DNA of 64,000 nt from Diphasiastrum complanatum (Eukaryota; Streptophyta; Lycopodiopsida; Lycopodiales; Lycopodiaceae). Every line of letters starts with the position of its first letter. The first letter of the stretch is position 1. The position numbers were made by a program, and so were the translations under genes. The notes under the pieces were generated by a model. It was not told the DNA's origin and made no database searches. It saw only the letters and a list, made by a program, of their open reading frames with translations. This document shows, one piece after another, positions 47,420 to 58,362 of the stretch. The DNA is taken from NCBI GenBank assembly GCA_029204225.1, contig CM055102.1, forward strand, positions 8,751,456 to 8,815,455, in the 5' to 3' direction.

Positions 47420-49600
47420 GACCAACTATTTTTTATGACATGTTGTATGGTTCATGAAACTTTACATACATTTCTTTTATCTTGGAGCCCCTTCACCCGT
47501 TTATGATACTTTCAAAGAGACTTACAAGATTTACATGGCCTCAAGCCACAACTAGTTTAATGCACTTCATAAATATAAGGGCACACCTCCAACAAACCCT
47601 TCACATTTGGGGATTAGATTTTTTAGAGACCTTTCGAGGGTAAATCGGTCTTCAAGTGATGATAAATGCCTCACCTCAGTGATAATTGACAATTGTTGAA
47701 CTGATGGGAAGGTCGCTAAAACATCCTTTTTAATGTGAATGATGGCACACAATTTCTAAATATATGTATTGGGCTTACAATTAAAAGGCTTTAAAGAAAT
47801 TCATGGTTCAATGCCCATTACCTCTTGAGGTGTCCAAAAGCCTAAACACATAACTTCTCAATATAAGATGCTCCATCAATACTAGTAAGTCTTTGATTTC
47901 AAATCCTCCTATGCAAAATCTAAGAAGCTATATATTTACTTGCATAAGTTCAATCTCTATTATTCATAGGTTTACTTTAGATAGGATACAAAGCCTATTG
48001 CCTTGGACCTATGGATGTAAGACAAGCACCTCATATACAGTTCTAGTGGGATTTTGATAGTACAAGATGCTAAGCTTAGTTCGTCATCCCCACAGAAGAA
48101 TGCATGCCAATTGCCAAATTTGATCAATCTTTCCCACTAATCCAATAACAACTTTGAATAAACTAACACAAATTGTAGGTCTTGATAGTCCTCTCTCATG
48201 ATTGAATTGCCTTCTTAATTTTCATATTGTGTTCATCATTTTTCACTTGTCATGAATCATTTTTTCTTATGTTCAAGGTCATAGAATGCTGCAATAATTG
48301 TAGGGAGATGTATAACACTTATTTCTCTACCATTCTATTTTCATCCCCATTTGATTGCTTGGGCCCGGGCCCCTCCACTGTCAATACAATGGAAGTGCAC
48401 ATTACGCTAATCTGCAAATTTCTATGTAGATCAAGCACTCACTAAATGCGTAAGATATAGCATTTTTAAATTTTCGTGCTATTTTTATTGGGAACTAAGA
48501 AAAGGAGTGGAGAAATCAAGTATCACATCAAACACAATTAATTTCCAAACCCATTATGATATTAACATGAATGACATAATGTTAGGTACCGTAATGGTAT
48601 GCTCGGAGTAAACATCCTCGGTAGGTCAGAACAGTGGTCTGACATTGTCAACATTTGTAGTACGTGTCAGCATCTCAGACTACCTTGCATCAAAGATTTA
48701 AGCACAAACCATGGTTGAGGTGGGAAAAACTTGAGAGGTGGTTATAAATGAGTCGATAGGGAGAACTATCGGAGTGGTTGAGGTGTGTAGAGGAAGGGGG
48801 GTGGGCTATTCGAAGGAAGCAATTTTTGGAGGCATGGGGAACTAGAGGGTTGTGTCAAGGATGGAAGGAGATGTGAGGGGGTGACAAGTTGAGAATGTTC
48901 AGGAAATCCAGAGGGTGCAGAAAGATATATGTGAATCTTGGGAGTTGATGGCGATGGGAGGAGTGGAAAGAACTGTTAGTTAAGGATCTGGATTTCTTGG
49001 AGAACAGAGATTATAGAACTTTTGATTGTGTTGATTAAGAGTATTAGTGTAGGAGTCTTATTCTACCATGAAGAGAGATTGCATAAGACAATTAGGCGTT
49101 TGAGACTATTGTGCAATTCTCTTATACTAATATTTAGATATAAGGATATGTAAGAACAATTAGGTGTCAAAGACAGCTATACATTTCTTCATTTATGATA
49201 CTTGCAGAAGAAGAGTGAGAGTTAATTAACATTCAACAGAATGCAGTGAGATAGAACAATAGCAAATCTGTATATTAATATTGTAATAACAACGATCAGA
49301 TCACAATACAATTGCGCTGATAAGCACGTGATCCCACTTACAAAAATGAATTAGTTGCTATAGTCCTGAATATTTTTTATCTCTCTCTCTCTCTCTATAT
49401 TCTCTAACTATGAGAACAGATACTATGAAGACCAATTTTGGTCGTAAGATCTCTATTGGAGAATCTTCATGCATCATTTTTAATCTACAACACTCATTTA
49501 CTTATATAGTAGCTATATGATCTTGTGTTATTCTAGCTTTACAACTACAAGATCGTTAACAATTGTTTAACTGATCAATTAGAACAAATATTATTGGAGC
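47420..49600. other. Spacer without recognised genes
   Basis: No coding sequence recognised. A G-rich stretch lies at 48760-48990 and a CT microsatellite at about 49380-49398. Confidence 0.5.
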
Positions 49601-50166
49601 GTGAAGATGTAGATAGTCTATACTTGAAATCTTGTGTAAATATGTAGAGTGTCACATTTTTTGAGAAAAATGTCGCATTCCGAAAAGTGCCCTGAATGGC
49701 CTGAAAGTGTAGTAGAAGACGTCGTCAGATTTTTTTCATTTTTTGCCTGTTGAAGTTGGTGAGTAAAAATACAGATTGTTGCAACAAACAGTTCAAATAT
49801 GCAGACTGTTGAGAAACAGTTCACGCTTGTCGAGCTACAGTCCGCTAACTCGAGTTGCCCAACGATTAGTTTTGGCACGACGTCCCTTCTTTAGCATTCG
49901 TCAATGACTTCGATGTCGATGACTTCGACTTCAGGCAATGGTTGCATGAGCCTTTGTCGTTCACTTTGATGTCGATGACTTCGGTGACTTCGACTTCGTG
50001 TATGGTTGCAGGAGCACTTGTCGGTCACTTCGATGTCGAGGACTTTGATGACTTTGACTTTGGTCACTTCGATGTCGAGGACTTCGGTGACTTCTTTGAG
50101 AGAGTGATTTACATAGAAGAAAAGGAGGGCAATTAGGATGAGCAGGAGAAAGATTAAATTCCAACA
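49600..50166 (-). repeat. 3' LTR of copia element E (left end uncertain)
   Basis: On the minus strand a PPT AAGGAGGAG (50167-50175) is followed by TGTTGGAATTTAATC, a normal LTR start, at 50166. The far boundary was not found because no second copy is in the window; 49600 is a rough guess. Confidence 0.55.
49905..50100. repeat. GTCGATGACTTCG repeat array
   Basis: Units such as GATGTCGATGACTTCGGTGA and GATGTCGAGGACTTCGGTGA recur, with two ~63-base copies that include TATGGTTGCAGGAGC-like spacers. It lies inside the 3' LTR of element E. The aspartate- and phenylalanine-rich frame on the plus strand is a consequence of the repeat. Confidence 0.7.
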
Positions 50167-50185
50167 CTCCTCCTTAAGATTACTA

Positions 50186-50653
50186 CTACGAATTAAAATT
50201 GAAATTTATCATATCTACTAAAGTATAATATTTATCTCTAGACAATGGGTTTGTCAAAATATCGGCCAAAATACTATATGTATGACAGTAACTTAGTAGA
50301 ACATCTTTATTTTGAACTTTCTCTCTAATAAAATGGAATTGAACTTCTATGTGTTTAGTTCTGGTATGAGTACGTGGGTTCAGAGATAGAGATTGTCGCA
50401 TTGGAGTATTGTTGGACTGATCTGTGCAGGTCCTGTAGTAACCTTCTAAGCCAGATTATCTCCTTCACTGTTGATGTGGCTACAACATATTCAGATTCTG
50501 TGGAGGACAGCAAAATGCATTTCTGTTTTTTGTTGTTCCCTAAACTAGGTCCTCCTACAAGGGAACAAATATAACCCGATGTAGATTTTTTGGTATCCAC
50601 GTCTCCTACCCAATCTGAATCTGAATAAGTGACTAGCTTCTATATGAATTACT
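50186..50653 (-). pseudogene. Copia element E, RNase H end
   Basis: On the minus strand LVTYSDSDWVGDVDTKKSTS, LLSSTESEYVVATSTVKEII, WLRRLLQDL and, in a shifted frame, RTKHIEVQFHFIREKVQNK and LADILTNPLSRDKYYTL. The coding sequence is interrupted at 50653 by the young element and resumes at 56226 with the five bases TTACT duplicated. Confidence 0.9.
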
Positions 50654-51300
50654 TGTGAAAATTGTCAACATTTCCTTGTCTAGTTTTAGGCCAAAATTGC
50701 TAAAAATGGCACATAGTTTAGGATCTGACTTTTCACACGTGTGAAACAGGTCTAGATATTCTTAGTAAGTGTATTTTTTCAGTATGAAGAAGTGTCAAAC
50801 TTCAAGACCTTCGAAATGAGTCCATTTTCATGTATTTTGGACATATATGCCAATTTTACCTATATAGGGCATATTTTAGGTAAGGAGGGTCTAGAGAGAG
50901 GAGAGAGAGTCATCTCTCTCAGCTATATATAGTAGGTAGGCCGTGGAGAAACAGGTTGGAGCAGATCCATTGTATTCATTTGCTTAATGAGAGATTTTTC
51001 TATTGGGTTCTCCTTCCATTGTTGGCATTGTGTAGTGATTGAGTTCAAGCTTTGTGTGTATGATCTTAGGTGCTTTCCAAAAGTGGTAGGCTGATGTATT
51101 ATGGACTGTATAATGCTATTTTGGGCCGCACTTGATGTTTATGGAAGTTTCCATTTGTGATAAATGCTTTTTGATCAAGTTCTTTGCATTCTAGGTAGCA
51201 TAGAATGTGTTGCCAATTCCTAGCTTATGTAGTTTGGAGTGCAAGCATTCAAGCCAATGATCTTGGAGTTTAGATCCACTTAGGATCTGTATTTTTCACA
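50654..51300 (+). repeat. 5' LTR of the young element
   Basis: 647 bases, TG...CA. Contains the palindrome TTCACACGTGTGAA at 50732-50745 (a G-box core CACGTG), a GAGA-rich tract and a TATATATA box at 50924-50931, about 270 bases into the LTR. Transcription probably starts a little downstream. Confidence 0.95.
50924..50931 (+). promoter_or_regulatory. TATA box in the 5' LTR
   Basis: TATATATA preceded by GAGAGAGAGTCATCTCTCTC. The equivalent site in the F LTR is CTATAAATAG near 57982. The same box is at 55849-55856 in the 3' LTR. Confidence 0.6.
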
Positions 51301-51312
51301 TGGTATCAGAGC
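51301..51312 (+). other. tRNA-Met primer binding site, young element
   Basis: TGGTATCAGAGC begins at the base after the LTR. Confidence 0.95.
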
Positions 51313-52472
51313 TGGTTGGCTTCTATTTACAGTAAGTATTCCATTTTTGGTGATATTTGGATGTTTGATCAAGTTCTAGCATGATTTTGCATTGCTTTGT
51401 TGATCAAATCTTACTAACCTTTGTTTTGTGAGTTGAACTTGTGGATCAAAAGCATATTTCAGGTCTATTGAAGATCAGAGGCTGAAAAGAAACTATTTTG
51501 GATCAGATCATAACACCTAATCATTTGTGATTGTGAGGCTTGTGCATATTCAATACTAACAATGTTCTTTTCAATCCTATTGTTGACAATCTCCATTCTT
51601 GGATGAACACTCTCCTTAAGTGGATGAAACTTCTCCTTAAGTGGATGACAAATGCTCTTTTGAGTGAGTTGTAATTCTCCTAAAGGCTGAGCAAAGCTCC
51701 CATTTGGATGAAAGATCCCCTTTTTTGGGTGAACATATTGTAAGCTCCATTGTGAAGAGCATATTGTAAAGATTGTCATCAATTTTGGCATAATTTTTGG
51801 TGTACTTTGTTGAGCATGTAAGTAACTCTCCTTATGTAATTTGATTGGAGCATTTGCTGGAAGGTGTTAACCATTATGCAAGTGTGTTTTCAGGTTCTTA
51901 ACAGGTTGAGGAACATTCTCATGTGAAGTGATCTTAGATCTACATCTAAACACCAAGATTTGACAAGATAGTGAAGCTAGTCTTGTGATTCACTAAGTGT
52001 GCTCATTCATTCACCTCTAAATCTTGTATTTATCACTTGCTGGAGTTTATAAACTTTTAGAAGTGTGGTTTACATGTGGTTTTACAGGTTGAATCAATAT
52101 CTTAGTGTGTTGATCATATGTTGATCAAGTTTGTTCATTACTAGGTAATCTTGGCATCCTAGTTTTGGGTATTTTCTAAGAATGCAAGTAACTCTTCACA
52201 CCATAACTTGATTTGGTCACTTGCTGGAAAGTTTGAGAGCTTAAGCAAGAGTGTGTTCAGGTTGGTTTGATTTTGTAATCCATTCTTAGTGTGTGCAAAG
52301 TGTTGCATGTGTTTCAATCTTCCTTTCTATGCTTGGAAACCATCTAGGTTCAAGATAGAAGTGTTTTAGGGTCCTAAATCTTCATAGATCTCTTTATCTA
52401 TCATTTGTTGAGAGAAAAGTGAGTGCTAAGTGCTTTAGGACAAAACCTAAAAGTTGAAGAAACATTAGAATC
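51313..52472 (+). other. Long leader of the young element
   Basis: About 1.16 kb without a sizeable plus-strand ORF. It includes a duplicated CTCCTTAAGTGGATGA (near 51612 and 51631) and three imperfect ~150-base repeats near 51815, 52010 and 52185, each with TTGCTGGA followed by AAGTGTG and a CAGGTT end. Confidence 0.75.
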
Positions 52473-55400
52473 ATGGCTTCCAATGGTGGGATCATGCTAG
52501 AGTCTAGTGAAAGGTTGAGTTCATCAAACTACTCTACTTGGAAAGTGAGGATGGAGTCCTTACTTGAGTTGAATGAACTCATGGACATAGTTGCAGAAAT
52601 TGAAGAGAGACCTCTCACACTTCAAGAGCAACAAAGGTTTGATAAGAAGGCCAAAAGGGCTCTTCATATCATTAAAATGAATGTTACAAATGAACTTCTC
52701 AAGGAAGTTGGAAAGTGTCAAAGTGCAAGTGAGGCATGGAATGCCTTAAAGAAGCTCTTTGAATCAAAGTCCACATCTAGGGTATTGACCCTAAGGAGAC
52801 AAATATTTTCTAGTAGGCAAAGAGAGGGTGAAAGTGCTCATGCATTTATCTTGAGAGTTAAGTCCCTAAGTGATGATTTAGCATGCATTGATGAGAACAT
52901 AAAAGATGGTGAAATAGTCCAAGTTATGTTGAATGGTTTGCTAAATGAACATGCTAACCTTGTGCAAAGTTTTGCCATTCAAAGAGTCTTGCCAAGTGTG
53001 GTTGACTTGCAAGAAATCTTATTGGCTGAAGAACATAGGTTGCAATCAAAGCTTGATGGTGCATCCTTGCAAGGTGGAGGTGAAGAGGCTTTCTTCACAA
53101 AAGGCAAATTCAAGGGCAAAGGTAAAGGCAAAGGGAAATGGTCCAAAGGTGGTAACTTTGATCATGATGATCACTCTTCCTCTTCCTCTTCTACTAAGAA
53201 CAATAAGTCAAAGTTCAAGTGCTTTTATTGTGGGATAAAAGGACATTTTGCAAATGAATGCCATAAGAAACAAAATGCTAGATCTAGGTTGAGATCTAAT
53301 GTACTTCTTGGAGATGATAATTGTTGTGCTAACTTGGCAAGCTTTGGTGAATCTATGGTCAATTTTTTGGATCCATTGGATCTTGAAGATGCACTAGTGT
53401 TACCTACTAGTCATATGGAGTCATGTGGAGCTAAATTAGCATCATGTTTGTACTCTTCTACTCATGGACTTCCAAGGCTTGGTGGTTCTTCAATGGTGCT
53501 AGATGGAAAGTGCAAAAATGGAAAAGGTAAGGAAGGAGCTAACTTCATCAGTGGAGTTGATGAAGATTCTTCTTTGGAAGTGATTGTTGCTAATGACTTG
53601 TTTGTTCATATGGAAAAAGATGGAGATGCTAAGTGTCATTCTTTGCAAGAAGATGGTTGTTCTTCTAATTCTTTTCATATTGATGTATGTAATCATGTGG
53701 GAAAAGATGATGGTGCTTTGAGCATGCTTGAAGGAAATGGTTCTTTTACATCTTTTTGTGATAAAGTCATTTGTGCAACAAGTGGTGTCACATTTCTTCA
53801 TAAAAAGAGTAGATCAAAGGTTTCTATCATGAGACTTGGTGAGGGAGATCACAAGTCAAAAGGAAGAGAAGTATGTGAAGTGTTCAAAGTAGGATGTACT
53901 TTGAATGATGTTTTTATGAACGATAGTGAGGAAGAATCATTATCATATGACTCATTACCTAAATCATTGAGTAGAAGTTCATGTTTGAAAAGAGAGAGTA
54001 CTTCAATCACTCTTATGTTGAAGGTACTAAGGATTCTTTTCTTGGCTTCTAATATTCAAGAGTCTTCTACTTCTTATGGTGCAACTATCAAGAGGGAGGT
54101 TTCTAACTTTTGTGGTGCTAGCATTAAGAGGGAGTCTTGTGAAGGAAAGGGCAATGGAAGAGTGGTTCTTGGGAAGATCCAAAGCATGGATCTAACATCT
54201 CTTCATCAACTCAAAGCATTCTATGATTGTGGTGGATTGTTCATTCATGGTCAAGATGGCAAAAGGTTGGTTGAAGAAGACTACATGGAGCAACTCAAGT
54301 GGCAACTTCTTCAAGGCAAGGGAGATATCATTGGTGAGCTTATTGAGGTTTGTTATGAACTCAAGAGGGCTGTTTTGATTAGGTTTGATACTCATCTTCA
54401 CCTACTCTACTTCATGTTAAATGGAAATGTTGGAATCTATCTTTTGGTTTATGATGGTGGCATTGTTTTCACTAACTATAGTGAAGGGTCAAATTTGAGC
54501 ATTGATGAGATCTTGTGGGATCTTAATCATGTGTTTGAGAGGGAGTATCTTCAGAGTTTCAGATCTGAAGATGTTCACATATGCAAGATCTTTGATGTCT
54601 TATTGGAAGATCAAGAGGTTGATCTTGGATTGCTTCATCAACACCAAGAGACAAGTGGCAATTCGAAGCTAGTGAAAAGCATCAAAGAAGAGACAAATGG
54701 TCAAGGCATTTTGGATCTGTTTTTACAGGTTCTTGAAGGTTCAAGTAAGGTCTTTGGAGCTGCAAGGAAGTGTCTTCTTACTCTACCTCACTTGCCTAAT
54801 CTCATGTATGAACATTGTTATGTCAATGTGTTGAAATTGTCAAATTTCAATAAAACTAGTTCCATAGTTTTGCATCCTTTGGATCTTGGAGATGGAATAG
54901 TTATCATTGCTGGTTTGTATGATCAAGTACATGAATTCATTCAGATCTTGAAAGGTATTGAAGTGGTCAATATGTTTTCTTTTGAACAAAGTTCAAGATC
55001 TAGTATTCTAGTGTTGGCAAATTGGCAACTTGTTGACATTGTAGGATCAAGCGTTGTGTGCAAATCTTGTGGAGGTACTTCAAGTATTTCAAGTTCAGGT
55101 TTTGGTCATTCAAATGGAGTAGGGAACACATTTTTTTGGCATTCATTCACTCAAAGGCTTTCATGGATTGAAGATCTACAAAGGCAAGGTGGTGATGGAA
55201 GTTCATTCATGGAGATACATGTTGCATTCACTATATGTATAGTGAAATGTGGAGGAGGCATGCAAACACTTGTTGATCACTTTCATTTACAACTTGTTTG
55301 CTGCTATTTTACAGAGAAACCAGAGATGGATACATGGAGGAATTCATTAATTGAGATTCTATGTTCTTTTACATGTACCATTTTTATGATTCTATGTAAA

Positions 55401-55565
55401 ATTGATGTAAGAAATAGTGAAGCATCCTATATGGACACTATTATCTATATCAATTATGTTGTGTCCTATTTTGTACATATTAGGATCCTTGAGAAGAGAT
55501 CTATTCTGATGATGGAGATCATTCTTAAGTTGGAACAAAGTAGTGTTGTAAAACTAGCAAGTTAA
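52473..55565 (+). CDS. Gag fused to a large unrecognised protein, 1030 aa
   Basis: The ATG at 52473 opens a frame uninterrupted to TAA at 55563-55565. Residues 1-~200 are a copia gag (ESSERLSSSNYSTWKVRMES, KKAKRALHIIKMNVTNELLK, VLTLRRQIFSSRQREGESAH). A KFKGKGKGKGKW tract and a zinc knuckle CFYCGIKGHFANEC follow near residues 215-265. The remaining ~760 residues contain no DSGA protease motif, no integrase zinc or catalytic residues, no YVDD and no RNase H signature. They are serine-, leucine- and cysteine-rich, with a small internal repeat (GATIKREVSNFCGASIKRE), a central LHLLYFMLNGNVGIYLLVYD block and a hydrophobic C-terminus (LIEILCSFTCTIFMILC; IIYINYVVSYFVHIRIL) that could span a membrane. 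A particle protein with an extra domain is plausible; its function is unknown. Confidence 0.88.
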   Translation: MASNGGIMLESSERLSSSNYSTWKVRMESLLELNELMDIVAEIEERPLTLQEQQRFDKKAKRALHIIKMNVTNELLKEVGKCQSASEAWNALKKLFESKSTSRVLTLRRQIFSSRQREGESAHAFILRVKSLSDDLACIDENIKDGEIVQVMLNGLLNEHANLVQSFAIQRVLPSVVDLQEILLAEEHRLQSKLDGASLQGGGEEAFFTKGKFKGKGKGKGKWSKGGNFDHDDHSSSSSSTKNNKSKFKCFYCGIKGHFANECHKKQNARSRLRSNVLLGDDNCCANLASFGESMVNFLDPLDLEDALVLPTSHMESCGAKLASCLYSSTHGLPRLGGSSMVLDGKCKNGKGKEGANFISGVDEDSSLEVIVANDLFVHMEKDGDAKCHSLQEDGCSSNSFHIDVCNHVGKDDGALSMLEGNGSFTSFCDKVICATSGVTFLHKKSRSKVSIMRLGEGDHKSKGREVCEVFKVGCTLNDVFMNDSEEESLSYDSLPKSLSRSSCLKRESTSITLMLKVLRILFLASNIQESSTSYGATIKREVSNFCGASIKRESCEGKGNGRVVLGKIQSMDLTSLHQLKAFYDCGGLFIHGQDGKRLVEEDYMEQLKWQLLQGKGDIIGELIEVCYELKRAVLIRFDTHLHLLYFMLNGNVGIYLLVYDGGIVFTNYSEGSNLSIDEILWDLNHVFEREYLQSFRSEDVHICKIFDVLLEDQEVDLGLLHQHQETSGNSKLVKSIKEETNGQGILDLFLQVLEGSSKVFGAARKCLLTLPHLPNLMYEHCYVNVLKLSNFNKTSSIVLHPLDLGDGIVIIAGLYDQVHEFIQILKGIEVVNMFSFEQSSRSSILVLANWQLVDIVGSSVVCKSCGGTSSISSSGFGHSNGVGNTFFWHSFTQRLSWIEDLQRQGGDGSSFMEIHVAFTICIVKCGGGMQTLVDHFHLQLVCCYFTEKPEMDTWRNSLIEILCSFTCTIFMILCKIDVRNSEASYMDTIIYINYVVSYFVHIRILEKRSILMMEIILKLEQSSVVKLAS

Positions 55566-55569
55566 GTTG

Positions 55570-55578
55570 AAGAGGGAG
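55570..55578 (+). other. Polypurine tract, young element
   Basis: AAGAGGGAG ends at the base before the 3' LTR and overlaps nothing else; it begins a few bases after the ORF stop. Confidence 0.9.
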
Positions 55579-56225
55579 TGTGAAAATTGTCAACATTTCC
55601 TTGTCTAGTTTTAGGCCAAAATTGCTAAAAATGGCACATAGTTTAGGATCTGACTTTTCACACGTGTGAAACAGGTCTAGATATTCTTAGTAAGTGTATT
55701 TTTTCAGTATGAAGAAGTGTCAAACTTCAAGACCTTCGAAATGAGTCCATTTTCATGTATTTTGGACATATATGCCAATTTTACCTATATAGGGCATATT
55801 TTAGGTAAGGAGGGTCTAGAGAGAGGAGAGAGAGTCATCTCTCTCAGCTATATATAGCAGGTAGGCCGTGGAGAAACAGGTTGGAGCAGATCCATTGTAT
55901 TCATTTGCTTAATGAGAGATTTTTCTATTGGGTTCTCCTTCCATTGTTGGCATTGTGTAGTGATTGAGTTCAAGCTTTGTGTGTATGATCTTAGGTGCTT
56001 TCCAAAAGTGGTAGGCTGATGTATTATGGACTGTATAATGCTATTTTGGGCCGCACTTGATGTTTATGGAAGTTTCCATTTGTGATAAATGCTTTTTGAT
56101 CAAGTTCTTTGCATTCTAGGTAGCATAGAATGTGTTGCCAATTCCTAGCTTATGTAGTTTGGAGTGCAAGCATTCAAGCCAATGATCTTGGAGTTTAGAT
56201 CCACTTAGGATCTGTATTTTTCACA
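55579..56225 (+). repeat. 3' LTR of the young element
   Basis: 647 bases, differing from the 5' LTR at one position. Carries the second copy of the TTCACACGTGTGAA palindrome at 55657-55670. Confidence 0.95.
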
Positions 56226-57696
56226 TTACTGTTATAGCTCAAAGCATAGTGCTTCATAGCTTGAATGTACTTCAGTACTCAAGCCTTCCAATGTTGTAAG
56301 CCTGGATTTGACATGTATTGAGACAGTGTGCTTACCATATATGCTAGATCAGGTCATGTGTAGATCATAGACTACATTATAGATCTTATGACAGATTGAT
56401 AAGAATATCTGCACATTTCTTGTTGACTTGTATGAGTTCTGGGGCATATGTCTTTAGACAACTTGGATCCTTAATCCAAGGGTGTGTCTATCGGCATATC
56501 TACAAAGTAAATTGATTGAATAGGACTCTTGGCTTATAGTGATCCTTCTGCTTGCACGATCCCTAATAATCTCCATACCGAGTAGGCAATTAACTAGGCC
56601 TAAATCAGCCATCTCAAATCTTGATGAAATCAAGGATTTGCTTTCATGTAGTAACTGATTTGAATTGCTGATAATTAAAGAATCATCAACATATAACACT
56701 ATTATGAAATAGCTTGACCCTTTACACTTGAGATATACATTTGAGTCTGCGGAGCAAGAAGTAAAACTGTGCTGCTGCAACAAGAAGTGATTGATTCTTT
56801 CATACCATGCCTTGGGAGCTTGCTTGAGGCCATATAGTGCCTTATGCAATTTACATACCAAATGCTCTTGTCCTTGAAGGATGTAACCTTCTGATTGATA
56901 AATATTTTTCCTTGTATATATCCATGAAGGAATGTTATCTGGACGTCCATTTAGTGAATGTCCAAGTCTTCTGCAACAGCTATAGCCAACAAGCTGTGAA
57001 TAGATTGATGCTTTACCACTGGACTGAAGGTGTCAGTATAATGTATTCCATAAACTTTCTCAAATCCTTTAACCGCTAATCTAGCTTTCCATTTGGATAT
57101 TGAACCATCTGGCTTAAGCTTTAGCTTGAAGATTCACTTAGAGTCAATAGGTTTTATACCTGCAAAAGGATTAACAAGACTCCAGTCTTGTTCTTCATTA
57201 AAGAATCGACTGAGATCTCTTCATCTTGTGGTTGAATAGTCGTAGGTCTGGGCCTATCGATGGTGAATGGAGTTGTTGTAAAAAACTCCTGCATATTTTG
57301 TTTCTGCTTTAAATCATGAAATTTATCAACATCATAAAGGAGGTATGCCTAATTATTTGATGTTGAGTAGCCAATGAGAATATACTTACAACTTACTGGG
57401 TCAAGTTTATTTCTCAGAACATATGGTATTTGTGCATAGTAGCGAGATCAAAACCACTCATTGTACACTTGTAAAAAGGTGGTTAGGCCAATTTTGGAAG
57501 TGGATTACTCGCAAGTCAAGGCTTGTCAATGTTAAATGGAACTGTTGTTGTAACAAACTTCTGCATTGGTTGCTTCTACTTAAAATCATAGAACTTGTCT
57601 TCTAAGAAGACTACATCTCAACTGACTAAGATTTGTCCTGAATCTATCTCATAGATTCTGTAGGCTTTGTGAGAGTTGAATATCTAATGAAGATAT
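56226..57696 (-). pseudogene. Copia element E, integrase end and RT
   Basis: On the minus strand from 57696 down: integrase C-terminus (LDPVSCKYILIGYSTSNN), the linker, then RT with VCKLHKALYGLKQAPKAWYE, an intact catalytic YVDD (IIVLYVDDSLIISNSNQ) and FEMADLGLVNCLLGMEII. A stop precedes the connection region. The segment 57490-57690 repeats, in diverged form, features of 57240-57440, so two related copies seem joined. Element F interrupts the sequence at 57697. Confidence 0.85.
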
Positions 57697-58351
57697 TGTG
57701 AAAATTGTTAACTAGTCTTGACATTTTATTTGGCATTTTTGGAGGCCAAATTGAAATCTCAACTTAGAGATAGTTTCATGTTTGTCAATAAGGGCCTAAA
57801 TAGTGGTATTACTATTTTTGGCACATAGATAAGTGAATGAGGTCGTGTTTGGACCCATTTTAATTGGCTAATTTTGGTACATTGCATCTAGACTAGAGAT
57901 TCTAGGTTTTTGGTTAAGTACCTAGAAGTTGCCATTTTAGGGCATACTTGGGGCAAGTAGCCAAATGACATTTCGGCTGCTATAAATAGTTGTACCTGCA
58001 TGGAGAACATATCATTGTATTCTCTTATGATGTGGATAGTTCATATTTGTTGATTCTATGTCCATTTCTTATGATTTTCTCATGATATCCAGTGAGTTTC
58101 TATGTGTAGAATGTTGATTTCTTTGTAGAGCTTAATTTCCCACGTGTGGAGTACTGTATTGTACTACTGCTGTATAGACAGGGATAGTACTAAGTTGGAT
58201 CTTAATGATTATGATCATATCTTAATGCATTTCTAAATTCTAGCATGCATAAAGTAGTGATTTTTGTGTTATTGATGAGACTAGATGTATGATCAAACAC
58301 GGCTAAAGATTCTTTATGATCTAAATGTGTTTTAGATCTGATATTTTCACA
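57697..58351 (+). repeat. 5' LTR of copia element F
   Basis: 655 bases from TGTGAAAATTGTTAAC to ATATTTTCACA, next to a primer site. Contains CTATAAATAG as a TATA box and CCCACGTGTGGA near 58139. Its terminal bases match those of the young element LTR, although the bodies differ. A truncated relative lies at 16796-17346. Confidence 0.9.
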
Positions 58352-58362
58352 TGGTATCAGAG
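58352..58362 (+). other. tRNA-Met primer binding site, element F
   Basis: TGGTATCAGAG directly after the LTR; the next base differs from the usual C. Confidence 0.9.

Larger units (their letters stand above)
50654..56225 (+). mobile_element. Young non-autonomous copia-type element with gag-plus-unknown ORF
   Basis: Two 647-base LTRs (50654-51300 and 55579-56225) differ at a single base (T at 50933, C at 55858). Both start TGTGAAAATTG and end TTTTTCACA. The target duplication TTACT (50649-50653, 56226-56230) is perfect. A Met primer site follows the first LTR and a PPT precedes the second. The interior holds one ORF of 1030 codons (52473-55565) with gag but no pol domain. It sits inside the RNase H region of element E on the opposite strand. 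One difference in 647 bases implies very recent insertion, so the element has been mobilised by enzymes supplied elsewhere. Confidence 0.95.

Noticed and set aside
51465-51791. Minus-strand frame in the young element leader
   Set aside because: Antisense to the leader and shaped by short repeats such as CTCCTTAAGTGGATGA.
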